A DNA stretch of 64,000 nucleotides from Spongorhabdus nitratireducens (lineage in GTDB: Bacteria; Pseudomonadota; Gammaproteobacteria; Pseudomonadales; Endozoicomonadaceae): the NCBI GenBank assembly GCA_947387575.1, contig CANDOC010000003.1, positions 310,001 to 374,000 of the forward strand, read 5' to 3'. Position numbers and translations under genes: made by a program. Below the pieces are notes generated by a model that saw only the letters and a list, made by a program, of their open reading frames with translations, was not told the DNA's origin and made no database searches. This document shows positions 1 to 9,814 of the stretch, piece after piece (the first letter of the stretch is position 1; each line of letters begins with the position of its first letter).

Positions 1-95
1 AAACCTTTTACACTGTACTTTTCTTTATACCCTGCCCCGAAAAAACAACACTTCAAAACCCGAGGCAGATGACGTGCTTTTAATGAGGTTTGCAT

Positions 96-413
96 TTGCG
101 AATTGATAACATGCGTGAGCGAATCTGGCTGGTAGTCAGCCAGATTCCCTGTGGACAGGTTGCTACATACGGCCAGATTGCCAAACTCGCTGGATTACCG
201 GGACAGGCGCGAGCTGTTGGCCAGATTCTGAGCCAGCTCCCCAAAGGCAGTGGACTGCCATGGCATCGTGTTATCAACAGCCAGGGCAGAATTTCCTTTC
301 CGGTCGACAGCCCGCGCTTTGCCCGGCAAAAAGAAAAACTTGAAACAGAAGGCATTGAGTTTAATGATGACAGAATCAGCCTGAGCCAGTGGCGCTGGTC
401 AGGGGATATCTGA
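96..413 (+). CDS. Alkyltransferase-like (ATL) DNA-binding protein, MGMT family
   Basis: Small protein of about 105 residues equal to the C-terminal DNA-binding domain of O6-alkylguanine-DNA alkyltransferase. The helix-turn-helix part (GQVATYGQIAKLAG) is followed by PWHRV, where true MGMT has PCHRV. The acceptor cysteine is therefore a tryptophan, the hallmark of ATL proteins (Atl1/YbaZ), which bind O6-alkylguanine and hand it to nucleotide excision repair instead of repairing it directly. The start is uncertain: TTG at 96 has GAGG at the right distance, the in-frame TTG at 90 is too close to it, and ATG at 111 has no clear ribosome site. The next gene, ampG, follows after 29 bases. Confidence 0.85.
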   Translation: MRIDNMRERIWLVVSQIPCGQVATYGQIAKLAGLPGQARAVGQILSQLPKGSGLPWHRVINSQGRISFPVDSPRFARQKEKLETEGIEFNDDRISLSQWRWSGDI

Positions 414-442
414 ATTTATAAATTGTCGGAGCAGGATCCGGT

Positions 443-1891
443 ATGGATACAACACCAAAAGATAGCACTCAGTCTCAGGATCCTCTTCAACCTGCCCCCA
501 ATGAAAAGACCAGCTGGCGTGAAGCACTGAAAGCCTATACCCAGCCCAAAGCCATCAGTCTGTTCTTTTTGGGTTTCTCCGCTGGCCTACCCTTTATGCT
601 GGTTTTTGCCAGCCTTTCCTTCTGGCTTCGTGAAGCAGATATCAGCCGCAGTACCATCGGCTTTTTCAGCTGGGTTGGTCTGGCATTTGGTTTCAAATGG
701 GTCTGGGCACCACTGATCGACAGATTGCCATTACCTATCCTTAGCCGCTTACTTGGGCGACGGCGTGCATGGTTATTACTGGCGCAGTTTGCGATTGCAT
801 TGTCTCTTGCCGGAATGGCTTTCAGTAATCCCGAGCAGGATCTCTGGCATATGGCGCTGTTTGCGGTTCTGGTGGCATTCAGTTCAGCAACGCAGGATAT
901 TGTGATCGACGCTTACCGTATCGAAATCGCTGATGAACGCCTACAAGCTGTGCTAGCTGCTACTTATATGATCGGATACCGCATCGCCATGATTGTATCC
1001 GGAGCCGGCACGCTGGCACTTGCTGCCTGGTTTGCGGTAGGCGAAGGCTATGAAATCATGGCCTGGCGTCAGGCTTATCTGGTAATGGCCGGACTGGTCG
1101 CTGTAGGCATGATAACCACCCTTTGTATTCGTGAGCCCGAAGTACCGGCCCGCAATTCAGAGCTGGAACAAAAGTCGATGCAATGGCTTGATGAACATGC
1201 CTGGTTGCCCCGTCCCTTATGCCGAATAGCCAACTGGTTTTATGGCGCTGTGTTCTGCCCGTTCATTGACTTTGTCGTACGCTATCGCTGGCAGGCACTG
1301 TTAATTCTGTTGCTGATCAGCACCTATCGAATCTCCGATATTGTTCAGGGCATTATGGCCAACCCGTTCTATGTGGATATGGGTTACACCAAGGAAGAAA
1401 TTGCCTTTGTTACCAAGGTTTTCGGGGTAATTGTCACGCTGCTGGGAGCCACCATGAGCGGCACGCTGATTATGCGTTTCGGGGTAATGCGGATTCTTCT
1501 TGCTGGTGCCATTCTGACTGCCGCCACCAACTTGTTGTTCTCATGGCTGGCGGTAACCGGTCATAACCTGCCGGGGCTGATTGCGGTTATTATCGCAGAC
1601 AACCTGAGTGCAGGTGTTGCCACTGCAGCCTTTGTCGCATATTTGTCCGGGCTGACCAGTGTTCAGTATTCAGCAACCCAGTATGCACTTTTCAGCTCGG
1701 TGATGTTGCTGTTTCCCAAGTTTATTGCCGGCTTCTCCGGTGTCACCGTTGACGCCTGGGGCTATGAAACCTTCTTTACCGGCTGTGCCCTGATTGGTAT
1801 ACCGGTCATATTCCTGATCCTGTTATCCATGCGTTATACAGAGGTTAAAGAACCTGTTTTCGATAAGGCACTCAATAAAAAAGAGGCGTAA
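443..1891 (+). CDS. ampG: AmpG-family muropeptide permease (MFS)
   Basis: 482-residue integral membrane protein of the major facilitator superfamily. After a hydrophilic N-terminus of about 35 residues, the text PKAISLFFLGFSAGLPFMLVF is the typical AmpG opening, and about 12 to 14 hydrophobic segments follow. AmpG imports anhydromuropeptides released during wall turnover into the cytoplasm for recycling, and in many Gammaproteobacteria this feeds AmpC beta-lactamase induction. No ampD, ampR or ampC lies nearby. The stop codon sits inside a strong terminator hairpin shared with convergent yajQ. AGGA lies just upstream of the ATG. Confidence 0.88.
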   Translation: MDTTPKDSTQSQDPLQPAPNEKTSWREALKAYTQPKAISLFFLGFSAGLPFMLVFASLSFWLREADISRSTIGFFSWVGLAFGFKWVWAPLIDRLPLPILSRLLGRRRAWLLLAQFAIALSLAGMAFSNPEQDLWHMALFAVLVAFSSATQDIVIDAYRIEIADERLQAVLAATYMIGYRIAMIVSGAGTLALAAWFAVGEGYEIMAWRQAYLVMAGLVAVGMITTLCIREPEVPARNSELEQKSMQWLDEHAWLPRPLCRIANWFYGAVFCPFIDFVVRYRWQALLILLLISTYRISDIVQGIMANPFYVDMGYTKEEIAFVTKVFGVIVTLLGATMSGTLIMRFGVMRILLAGAILTAATNLLFSWLAVTGHNLPGLIAVIIADNLSAGVATAAFVAYLSGLTSVQYSATQYALFSSVMLLFPKFIAGFSGVTVDAWGYETFFTGCALIGIPVIFLILLSMRYTEVKEPVFDKALNKKEA

Positions 1892-1907
1892 ATTACGCCT
1901 CTTTTTT
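1877..1907. terminator. Bidirectional terminator between ampG and yajQ
   Basis: Perfect inverted repeat with 15-base arms (A6 GAGGCGTAA and its complement ending in T6), usable on both strands. The ampG stop codon lies within it, and yajQ ends 33 bases further on from the other side. Confidence 0.9.
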
Positions 1908-1939
1908 AACGCCGGATCAGATTAGACCTGATAGCAGAA

Positions 1940-2422
1940 TCAGTCGCGGAAGTTGTTGAACTGCAGTGGCATATCCAGATCAGCTTCCTTCAGCAGGGCA
2001 ATAACCTGCTGCAGGTCATCACGCTTCTTGCCGGTAATACGCACCTGTTCGCCCTGGATCTGGGCCTGAACCTTGATCTTGCTTTCCTTCACCTGTTTGG
2101 TGATTTTCTTAGCCAGATCCTTGTCCAGCCCCTGACGCACCTGCACTTCCTGCTTTACCTGCTTGCCGGAAGCGTAATGATCCTTGGTATCCATACACTT
2201 GATATCAATACCGCGCTTGACCATTTTCTGGCAAAGCATATCCAGCATCTGGGTCAGCTGGAATTCCTGATCGGCAGTCATCATGATCTGGGTTTCCTTC
2301 TTTTCGAAGGACGCCTCTACACCCCGGAAGTCATAGCGGGTTGTCAGTTCGCGGTTAGCCTGATCAACAGCATTATCCAGTTCGTGCATGTCCACTTCGG
2401 ACACAATATCAAATGATGGCAT
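1940..2422 (-). CDS. yajQ: YajQ family nucleotide-binding protein (UPF0234)
   Basis: 160 residues, the usual YajQ length, starting [20 protein letters not shown] and ending [10 protein letters not shown], both family signatures. YajQ has two ferredoxin-like halves that bind nucleotides. Homologues in Xanthomonas and Pseudomonas bind cyclic di-GMP and act with a LysR-type regulator (established for the family, not visible here). Cytoplasmic. The dodecin gene ends 27 bases upstream on the same strand, so the two may be cotranscribed. Confidence 0.93.
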   Translation of the reverse strand: MPSFDIVSEVDMHELDNAVDQANRELTTRYDFRGVEASFEKKETQIMMTADQEFQLTQMLDMLCQKMVKRGIDIKCMDTKDHYASGKQVKQEVQVRQGLDKDLAKKITKQVKESKIKVQAQIQGEQVRITGKKRDDLQQVIALLKEADLDMPLQFNNFRD

Positions 2423-2449
2423 TGTCTTTCCTGTGTTGTTCCTTTCACT

Positions 2450-2659
2450 TCAGCTTTCAATCCTGAAGCCAACCTTCAGTGTAACCTGATAGTGCGCTAT
2501 TTTCCCATCCGCAATATGCCCGCGATTCTCAACAACTTCATACCAGTCCATGTTTTTAACCGACTCACCGGCTTTGGCGATGGCATTACGAATCGCATCG
2601 TCGGTGCCTGTAGTCGAGCTTCCTACCAGTTCTATTTTTTTATATACATGTGCGCCCAT
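2450..2659 (-). CDS. Dodecin, flavin-binding storage protein
   Basis: 69-residue protein from ATG at 2659 (MGAHVYKKIELVGSS), the normal dodecin length. The frame stays open to a TTG at 2695, but those 12 extra residues are not dodecin-like. WYEVVENRGHI in the middle carries the conserved tryptophan that stacks on the flavin isoalloxazine ring in the dodecameric shell, and the C-terminus YQVTLKVGFR matches the family. Dodecins store or buffer flavins (riboflavin/FMN/FAD) in the cytoplasm. It lies directly upstream of yajQ. Confidence 0.92.
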   Translation of the reverse strand: MGAHVYKKIELVGSSTTGTDDAIRNAIAKAGESVKNMDWYEVVENRGHIADGKIAHYQVTLKVGFRIES

Positions 2660-2850
2660 CGCCGGATACCTGTCTCTGGTTAGTAATACTTTCAAGTATA
2701 GAAGGCGAAATCACTGCACTACGGCACATTGACGATATTTCACATTAGAACAGATAACCCGCTGCAAGGAATGAAAGGTTCTGTTGCCGGGAAATTATTC
2801 ATCTAGGCTTTTCCGTCATGATCCGTGCCACCTGCCCTGACAGGATTACC

Positions 2851-4647
2851 ATGATGAAACGTCTCAAAACCATATGCCTGCTATTGTGTATTTGTCTTTT
2901 TCCTCTCTCGGTGTCGGCCGAGCGAGTCATAAAGGAGGTTGTTGTTTTCAGTGATAGTCTGAGTGACAGTAATGGTGATGATTTCCATGACAGTGATACA
3001 GCACTCTCCACGTACAATTTATTACGGACACTCCGGGGAGATGAAGTCGATGTAAAAGGAGTCAAGCAACGGCCACTGGACCTAGGACAATTACTCAGTG
3101 CCAGAATGACTGTCGATAATTTAAAAGCCGGGCTCCAACGCTATCATCGGGAAATGGCTGCTGAAAGAGCCGAAGAAACACACTTTCTATTAAAACTAAA
3201 AAGTCTGATTCAAGAAGGTGGGGTTCAATTTTTAACAAAAGTGCTAATCGCTGCCCTAGATGCCTTTGAACATGTCCATGACTTTGGTAACGATTTGATA
3301 CTTGGCCCGTTAGAAACACTGAGTAAAAAGCTTGCAGAACACGCCGCTGAAAGCGATGACGATGAACACAGAAGAGAGCTTTTATCACTTAACCATAAAA
3401 TTAAAGTGATTCGAGGTCTTGCAAATGCAAATTTTGCACAAGCAACTTTGGAAGTCACCGAGGAAGTTGTCCTCAGTATTTCTGAAAAATTTGCGGGTAT
3501 GATTCCAGACATTCCCAGCTCCTTCTATGAACGAGGAAAGTGGACAGCAGGTCGTGAGTATGACCTTATGTGGCCCCAGGCTCTAGTTAGAATGATGGCA
3601 ATACCTGGAGACCCAGCCACTCCGGTAAAACTCCGGAACATGTCAATGGCTGGCAGCTGGGTTCTTAGTACTTCAAATAAAATAGATCAGATCGATGACC
3701 TGCTGGCAACAGCTGACGGTCCGACTGAGCTGGTAACAATGATGTTTCAGGGAAGTCTTGTTCCACCTTGTCTGGAACAAATCGTGAACTGCTACCTTAG
3801 TGAGGAACGACTTCGATTCACGGATTTACACAAGCGTACACCAAAAGAAGGTGAGCATTACCTGAGTAGCGAAAATTTATATATCGTCTTCCATGGCGCA
3901 AATGATTTCCTGAATAACTGGAATGATCCTGACCAAGTCGCTAGAGAACTATCTTATGAGGTGGAAGATCTTATGATAGCTGGAGCTCAGACGATTGTTG
4001 TAGTTCTGCTCCCCGATATCTCTGTCACTCCACGCTATCAATCACCTGCAATGCAAGATGAAGGTCTGTCAATCAAGGATAAGATCCAGATATTTAATAC
4101 CAGCCTGACGATACGACTCAACTTGCTCCGAGCCGAACACAAGTATGAGTGCAATGGTCTGGACGAGAGCAAGCCTTGCCTGGTCACTATCGATGCCCAG
4201 CAAATATTTGATGAACTGCGCCGTTCTGCTGAATTCGATCCTTTACACCCCCTATTAAAAGTCGCTATCCCAGGGGTAGACAAGCAAACCAAGGATAATC
4301 CTGGCGCAACAGCTCAGGAACAGGCAGAGCTAGACCGCATCAGGGCAGGAAAATTGGATGAAGCAAAAGCTCAAAACAACTGGGTAATGGTGCGACTACT
4401 GGAAAATAAAGCTTATGCTGATTATTGGATTATGCAGGCCGGAGAATCAGACGAGGTAGACCCAGGTAAGGTTGCCCTGTTTGCAGACACTGTCCATCTC
4501 AGTGGAGAAGGACACGACAAGTTAGCACGTATCATGTGTACAAAAGCCAGCCAGGAACATGGCTTAAGTTGTAATCCCGATAAATTCCCCCCAGAAACAG
4601 CAAAAGCTGAATGTGCTATTCGCCGTGGAGCTGTAGTGGCGCAGTAA
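2851..4647 (+). CDS. Secreted SGNH/GDSL-family hydrolase with large internal insertion
   Basis: About 598 residues from ATG 2851 (AGGA eight bases upstream). The longer frame from 2818 adds 11 residues before a clear Sec signal peptide (MMKRLKTICLLLCICLFPLSVSA). SGNH blocks are visible: block I FSDSLSDSNGD with the nucleophile serine (the usual GDS is SDS here), a possible block II near NMSMAGS, block III FHGANDF, and block V DTVHLSGEGHDKLA with the Asp-His pair. These mark an esterase, phospholipase or acyltransferase of the GDSL type, as in thermolabile haemolysins and the Legionella PlaA/PlaC enzymes. More than 200 residues, mostly helical and charged, separate blocks I and II, making it far longer than the usual 300 to 450. 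The substrate cannot be read from the sequence. Confidence 0.78.
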   Translation: MMKRLKTICLLLCICLFPLSVSAERVIKEVVVFSDSLSDSNGDDFHDSDTALSTYNLLRTLRGDEVDVKGVKQRPLDLGQLLSARMTVDNLKAGLQRYHREMAAERAEETHFLLKLKSLIQEGGVQFLTKVLIAALDAFEHVHDFGNDLILGPLETLSKKLAEHAAESDDDEHRRELLSLNHKIKVIRGLANANFAQATLEVTEEVVLSISEKFAGMIPDIPSSFYERGKWTAGREYDLMWPQALVRMMAIPGDPATPVKLRNMSMAGSWVLSTSNKIDQIDDLLATADGPTELVTMMFQGSLVPPCLEQIVNCYLSEERLRFTDLHKRTPKEGEHYLSSENLYIVFHGANDFLNNWNDPDQVARELSYEVEDLMIAGAQTIVVVLLPDISVTPRYQSPAMQDEGLSIKDKIQIFNTSLTIRLNLLRAEHKYECNGLDESKPCLVTIDAQQIFDELRRSAEFDPLHPLLKVAIPGVDKQTKDNPGATAQEQAELDRIRAGKLDEAKAQNNWVMVRLLENKAYADYWIMQAGESDEVDPGKVALFADTVHLSGEGHDKLARIMCTKASQEHGLSCNPDKFPPETAKAECAIRRGAVVAQ

Positions 4648-4724
4648 GCTTTCAGAAAAGAATTGAAGCCGGTTATTACTTCAATATAATTTTTGAGGTC
4701 TAATCACATATGACAGAATTTTGA

Positions 4725-5672
4725 ATGGTATTTTCTGATAATAAAAGTATTAGTTCTGAGCAACAAAAAATATGGCATGTTGCCGGAGCCGGAGCCATGG
4801 GCTGCCTTTGGGCAGCCCGGCTTAGAGAAAAAGGTCACAGTTGCACGCTTCTGGTACAATCTGAACGTTTGAACCAGTATTCTAAGTCGAACCTTGTATC
4901 CTACACATCACCAGATCAAGTCCCGAGTCATAACACTATTGAAGTGAAGGTTATTGATAGCCCCGAACAAGTTATCAATAACCTGATAATTGCCACCAAA
5001 GCCGGTGGTGTTGAATCTGTGCTTGATACGCTCAAGCCATGGATCAAAAACACTACCCGAATTCTGCTACTCCAAAACGGTATGGGCACCCAACATCAGG
5101 TAGCACAAGCATTTCCTGAAAATCCGATCTGGGCTGCCAGTATTACCGATGGTGCCTGGCTTAAGTCTCCTTTGAATGTTCAACATGCCGGCTATGGCCA
5201 AACATTTATAGGCCCGATGACAGCTGCAGCAGAAGCCATCAATGATGAATTTTACCGTTCACTACAAGCGCCGGCTTTGAGCCTTGAGCCGGTTGATAAC
5301 ATAGAACACAAACTCTGGCTCAAGTTGGCGATAAACAGCTGCGTCAACGGTCTGACTGTTCTATATCGCTGTCGCAACGGTGAATTGTTAGATGGAGGTG
5401 AGCGGGAGCAGCACCTGCAAGCACTCTGCAGGGAAACCGCACAGGTATTACAAGCAGCAGGGTATTTGCCTGAACAGCCCTTGCTATCGCTGGTCACTCA
5501 GGTTGCAGCAGCAACGGGCAATAACTATTCATCCAGTTACCAGGATGCCACCAATAACCGACCAACCGAACTGGCCTGGATTAATGGTGTACTTATTAAA
5601 GAGGCCACAAAATATGGTCTGGATGTTTCTGCACACAAGGCCTTAATGAGAACCCTGAACGAAGCTTACTAA
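4725..5672 (+). CDS. panE: 2-dehydropantoate 2-reductase (ketopantoate reductase)
   Basis: 315 residues. The N-terminal Rossmann motif HVAGAGAMGCLWAARL binds NADPH, and the C-terminal helical domain contains HKLWLKLAINSCVN (catalytic lysine region) and the family ending ELAWINGVLIKEATKYGLDVSAHKAL. It reduces 2-dehydropantoate to pantoate in coenzyme A synthesis. No other pan genes are adjacent. A mini reading frame ATG ACA GAA TTT TGA at 4710-4724 stops exactly one base before the panE ATG and is closer to the GAGG at 4695, so reinitiation is possible. Confidence 0.87.
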   Translation: MVFSDNKSISSEQQKIWHVAGAGAMGCLWAARLREKGHSCTLLVQSERLNQYSKSNLVSYTSPDQVPSHNTIEVKVIDSPEQVINNLIIATKAGGVESVLDTLKPWIKNTTRILLLQNGMGTQHQVAQAFPENPIWAASITDGAWLKSPLNVQHAGYGQTFIGPMTAAAEAINDEFYRSLQAPALSLEPVDNIEHKLWLKLAINSCVNGLTVLYRCRNGELLDGGEREQHLQALCRETAQVLQAAGYLPEQPLLSLVTQVAAATGNNYSSSYQDATNNRPTELAWINGVLIKEATKYGLDVSAHKALMRTLNEAY

Positions 5673-5793
5673 AGCTTACCGGACTTACTGCCACAATTGT
5701 TTGCCTTGTTTATTCACTGTAGGCTGGAACGATAGTTTTTAAAGAACAGTCGTTTTCAAAGAACAACCGTCTACAGAGAATCAAAAGATAGCA

Positions 5794-7698
5794 ATGGTGC
5801 AGTTACAGCGTTTCTGGTCACGGCTGTCTGTCAGCCGAAAACTGGGGTTTATTCTTACCAGTGTCGTTTTACTGCTGGCACTGTTTGCCGGTACATTACT
5901 TGTTACTGCTGCAACAGCACTCTCCAGAGATGTATACCTGCCTTCCAACCTGCAGGCCATTCATAACCTGTTAACGACACCCGCCGTAACACGTGCGCTG
6001 ATGGAGAACCCGGATTCAGCGAAGGAAACACTGCGAGCAGCAACCCGTTATCCGCTGGTTGCTGTTATCGGTTTATATCGGCCAGATGGCTCACTTTATG
6101 CCGGTTTCAGTCACTCATCTGAAGATGCTGTGCCAGATCGTTTAACCCATGCCAGACAGCAACAACCATTAAATGACGCCTTATTGGAACCGGTAAACAT
6201 GTTGTCAGGTACTCAGCCGTGGCACCTTTACATCAGTGCAGTTTCAACACTGCCACCGGTATTCTATCAACGGATGATTCTGGCAACCCTGCTGCTGTTT
6301 GGTTGCTTTATCGGCTTGGTGTTGCTTTCGATGCAATTAACCCGGCGTAATATTACTCGCCCGGTTCAACATCTGATCAAGACCGCCCGCCGAATTCCAA
6401 AAGAAGGCTGTTATGCCCAGCGTGCCAAAATATCCAGTGAAGATGAGCTGGGTGATCTCTGCCGCTCTTTTAACCATATGCTGGATCATATCCAGGCACG
6501 TGACCGGCAATTAACCTCTATCAAGGCCTATCTGAATGCCATTATCGATTCCATGCCATCAGCTATTGTTGCTGTCGATAAGGACTACAACATCACCCGT
6601 TGGAATCGCGAAGCGGCAGCAATGACCAATACGCCCCGTCATCAGGCGCTGCAAAAACCGCTGCAGGATATGCTGACCTTTATCGAGCCCTGTATGCCGG
6701 CAATTGCCGAAGCCTTTTCCGATCATGCCATTCATCAGGAACAGAAAGTTGCGGCAACACTTCAGGGTAACGCCACTTATCTCGACATTACCATTTATCC
6801 CATGAGCGGCCCGGCCGGTGATGATGTTGTTATTCGTATTGACGATGTGACCCGACGGCTGAAGATGGAAGAGATTATGGTGCAGTCAGAAAAGATGATG
6901 TCGGTTGGTGGTCTGGCTGCAGGTATGGCCCATGAAATCAATAATCCTCTGGGTGCCATTATTCAGGGTATTCAAACCGTTCAACGTCGACTGTCTCTTG
7001 ATCTCGAAGCCAACCGCGAGGTTGCTGATGCTCTCGAGCTGGACCTGCAAACTGTAAATCAATACCTGCAGCAGCGAGGTATCACTCGCTTCATTGGTAA
7101 TATTCAGGATGCCGGTATACGCGCCTCCAGCATTGTCTCCAATATGCTGCAGTTCAGCCGCAGCAGTGACCGACGCTTGCAGCCCTGCAATCTGACAGAA
7201 CTGGTAGAGCGCACGATTGAGATTGCCAGCACAGATTTTGAGCTGCGTCCCGAGCTGGACTTCCACCAGCTAAAAATTACGTGTGATCTTGATACTACTC
7301 TGCCTCCCATCTACTGCATCCAGGCCGAAATTCAGCAGGTGCTGCTTAACCTGTTAAAAAATGCCGCCCAGGCCATTCAGCAAAGATCCGGCACAGAAAC
7401 AGATATTGCCTATCAGGGGCTGATCACCATTACGACTCGCAAAATTGGCGAGCGGGTGATGATTTCCGTTGAGGATAATGGTGCCGGTATGAGCGAAGAT
7501 ATCAAAAAGCGGATCTTTGAACCCTTCTATACCACCAAGGATGTTGGCATGGGTACCGGGTTGGGGCTTTCTGTGTCTTACTTTATCATCACCAATAACC
7601 ACAAAGGCTCAATGTTTGTCAGCAGTCAGTCAGGCCAGGGCAGCTGTTTTACGCTTAAATTACCGATGGGTACCACGGCAGCCCCTTCACGGCTGTAG
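5794..7698 (+). CDS. Membrane sensor histidine kinase (HAMP-PAS-HisKA-HATPase)
   Basis: 634 residues. One membrane helix lies at about 19-42, a periplasmic sensing region at 43-158, and a second helix at about 160-180. A HAMP linker (about 182-235) and a PAS domain (about 245-355) follow. The HisKA dimerisation helix has AHEINNPLG with phospho-acceptor His380. The ATPase has N-box NLLKNAAQAI, G1 DNGAGM and G2 GMGTGLGLSV. This domain order is typical of nutrient or stress sensors, but the ligand is unknown. No response regulator gene lies on either side (panE before, nadC after), so it is an orphan kinase acting with a partner elsewhere. Confidence 0.88.
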   Translation: MVQLQRFWSRLSVSRKLGFILTSVVLLLALFAGTLLVTAATALSRDVYLPSNLQAIHNLLTTPAVTRALMENPDSAKETLRAATRYPLVAVIGLYRPDGSLYAGFSHSSEDAVPDRLTHARQQQPLNDALLEPVNMLSGTQPWHLYISAVSTLPPVFYQRMILATLLLFGCFIGLVLLSMQLTRRNITRPVQHLIKTARRIPKEGCYAQRAKISSEDELGDLCRSFNHMLDHIQARDRQLTSIKAYLNAIIDSMPSAIVAVDKDYNITRWNREAAAMTNTPRHQALQKPLQDMLTFIEPCMPAIAEAFSDHAIHQEQKVAATLQGNATYLDITIYPMSGPAGDDVVIRIDDVTRRLKMEEIMVQSEKMMSVGGLAAGMAHEINNPLGAIIQGIQTVQRRLSLDLEANREVADALELDLQTVNQYLQQRGITRFIGNIQDAGIRASSIVSNMLQFSRSSDRRLQPCNLTELVERTIEIASTDFELRPELDFHQLKITCDLDTTLPPIYCIQAEIQQVLLNLLKNAAQAIQQRSGTETDIAYQGLITITTRKIGERVMISVEDNGAGMSEDIKKRIFEPFYTTKDVGMGTGLGLSVSYFIITNNHKGSMFVSSQSGQGSCFTLKLPMGTTAAPSRL

Positions 7699-7748
7699 CG
7701 TGAACTATTAGAATCATCGCTCCAGTTGCCGTCGTCAGTTTGAGACCC

Positions 7749-8624
7749 ATGCCTAACAAGACCAATATGCTGTTTTCCGACGATCCAGCCCTGCAGCAAG
7801 CTGTTGCACAAAACGTCAGCACTGCTCTGCGGGAAGACGTTGGCGATGGCGATATTACCGCGCGCCTGATTCCTGCTGAAACCACAGCCTCTGCCCGTAT
7901 TATTTGCCGCGAAGCCACCGTTGTTTGTGGCCGCCCATGGGTGGATGAGGTTTTTCGCCAGCTGGACCCTGCTGTTCAGGTGGAATGGCAGGTAGAGGAA
8001 GGCCAGTATGTGGAAGCAGAAACCGTGCTGTTTACACTGTCCGGCTCCGCCCGTTCTCTGCTGACCGGTGAGCGTGCTGCCCTTAACTTTCTTCAGAGCC
8101 TGTCAGGTACGGCCACCCTTTGCCGCCAGTATGCCGCCAAAGTAGAAGGAACGGGCGTCAAACTGCTGGATACCCGCAAAACCATTCCCGGCTTACGACT
8201 GGCGCAGAAATATGCCGTGCGCACTGGCGGCTGTCACAATCACCGGATTGGTCTGTTCGATGCGTTCCTGATCAAGGAAAACCATATTTCAGCCTGTGGC
8301 GGCATCAGTGAAGCGATTCAAACGGCACACGAAATTGCACCCGGCAAGCCCGTTGAAGTTGAGGTGGAATCCCTGGAAGAACTGCAGCAGGCCTTTCAGG
8401 CTCAAGCCGATATCATCATGCTGGATAATTTCAGCCTTGAAGACCTGAGCCGTGCCGTTGCCATCAATGAAGGCCGGGCCAAACTGGAAGCTTCCGGGGG
8501 CATTACCTCGAAAACACTCAGACCCATCGCGGAAACCGGTGTTGACTATATTTCAATAGGAGCCCTGACAAAAGATTGCCGGGCTATCGATCTTTCAATG
8601 CGCTTTACAGGGAATTTTAACTAA
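7749..8624 (+). CDS. nadC: Nicotinate-nucleotide pyrophosphorylase (quinolinate phosphoribosyltransferase)
   Basis: About 291 residues from ATG 7749; the frame also opens at a TTG at 7740. It converts quinolinate and PRPP to nicotinate mononucleotide in de novo NAD synthesis. Visible family signatures are [56 protein letters not shown] (active-site segment with Arg, His and Lys that bind substrate phosphates), [10 protein letters not shown], and IIMLDNF near the C-terminal barrel. Its stop overlaps the galE start by one base (TAATG), so the two are translationally coupled. nadA and nadB are not in the window. Confidence 0.94.
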   Translation: MPNKTNMLFSDDPALQQAVAQNVSTALREDVGDGDITARLIPAETTASARIICREATVVCGRPWVDEVFRQLDPAVQVEWQVEEGQYVEAETVLFTLSGSARSLLTGERAALNFLQSLSGTATLCRQYAAKVEGTGVKLLDTRKTIPGLRLAQKYAVRTGGCHNHRIGLFDAFLIKENHISACGGISEAIQTAHEIAPGKPVEVEVESLEELQQAFQAQADIIMLDNFSLEDLSRAVAINEGRAKLEASGGITSKTLRPIAETGVDYISIGALTKDCRAIDLSMRFTGNFN

Positions 8625-9640
8625 TGGACATTCTGGTCACCGGCGGTGCCGGCTATATCGGCAGCCACACCTGCCTTGAGCTGCTGCAAGCAGGTTATAA
8701 GGTCACCGTACTGGACAATCTCAGCAACAGCTCGGAAGAGTCCCTGCGCCGGGTTCAGGAGCTGACCGGCAAGACCCTGACCTTTGTTAAAGGCGACATT
8801 CGCGATCGCGCCCTGCTGGACAAGCTGTTTGCAGATAATGACTTCAACTCGGTAGTTCATTTTGCCGGACTGAAGGCTGTCGGTGAATCCTGCCAGATGC
8901 CGCTGGAATACTACGACAATAATGTTTATGGCACTGTTAATCTCTGCATGGCCATGCGGGATGCCGGTGTAAAGCGTCTGGTATTCAGCTCTTCTGCCAC
9001 CGTATATGGTGATCCGGCCAGTTTGCCGATTACCGAAGATTTCCCACTGTCAGCGACCAACCCTTACGGCCGCTCGAAGCTGATTATTGAAGATATCTTG
9101 CGCGATCTGTTTGCTTCTGATGAGGAGTGGAGCATTGCCCTGCTGCGCTATTTCAACCCGGTTGGCGCCCATGAATCCGGTATGATCGGTGAAGACCCTA
9201 ACGATATTCCGAATAACCTGATGCCCTATATCACTCAGGTTGCTATCGGCAAACTGCAACAACTGAGCGTCTTTGGTGGTGACTATCCAACCAAGGATGG
9301 CACCGGTGTGCGTGACTATATTCACGTTGTAGATCTGTCTATTGGTCATGTTCGGGCTATCGAGAGACTGCAAGGCCATAAAGGCGTACATCCCTGGAAC
9401 CTGGGCGTTGGTAATGGTTATAGCGTGCTGGAGATGGTTGAAGCTTTCCGCAGCGAAACTGAGCAGCAAGTGCCTTACAAGATTGTTGATCGTCGCTCCG
9501 GCGATATTGCCGCCTGTTATGCCAACCCGGAAAAAGCCCGTACCGAGCTGAACTGGCAGGCAGAACGCACGCTGGACGATATGGTTCGCGATGCCTGGCG
9601 CTGGCAATCCAATAATCCAAATGGTTATGGCCATAATTGA
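8624..9640 (+). CDS. galE: UDP-glucose 4-epimerase
   Basis: 338 residues, the normal GalE length. The sequence begins with the NAD-binding motif [17 protein letters not shown]. The catalytic [10 protein letters not shown] followed by YGRSK gives the Ser/Thr-Tyr-Lys triad of the extended short-chain dehydrogenase family. The C-terminal [19 protein letters not shown] and [13 protein letters not shown] are GalE-specific. It interconverts UDP-glucose and UDP-galactose for surface polysaccharide synthesis. It overlaps nadC by one base and is followed by a strong terminator, so nadC-galE form one transcription unit. Confidence 0.95.
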   Translation: MDILVTGGAGYIGSHTCLELLQAGYKVTVLDNLSNSSEESLRRVQELTGKTLTFVKGDIRDRALLDKLFADNDFNSVVHFAGLKAVGESCQMPLEYYDNNVYGTVNLCMAMRDAGVKRLVFSSSATVYGDPASLPITEDFPLSATNPYGRSKLIIEDILRDLFASDEEWSIALLRYFNPVGAHESGMIGEDPNDIPNNLMPYITQVAIGKLQQLSVFGGDYPTKDGTGVRDYIHVVDLSIGHVRAIERLQGHKGVHPWNLGVGNGYSVLEMVEAFRSETEQQVPYKIVDRRSGDIAACYANPEKARTELNWQAERTLDDMVRDAWRWQSNNPNGYGHN

Positions 9641-9668
9641 TAAAAACTTGCTTTTAATATTCTTCATT

Positions 9669-9703
9669 AATAAAGCGGCCTATTAAGGCCGCTTTATTTT
9701 TAT
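9669..9703 (+). terminator. Rho-independent terminator after galE
   Basis: Inverted repeat AATAAAGCGGCC / GGCCGCTTTATT with a six-base loop, followed by TTTTTAT. Confidence 0.9.
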
Positions 9704-9814
9704 CTGACTTGCCAGTTTATTATTGCTGGTCTGTAATATTTTTTAAGCATTACTGATTATTTAATCAGCCCTGCCGATAAGACCTGAATTAACCCGAAAC
9801 AAGGATGTTTCTAT

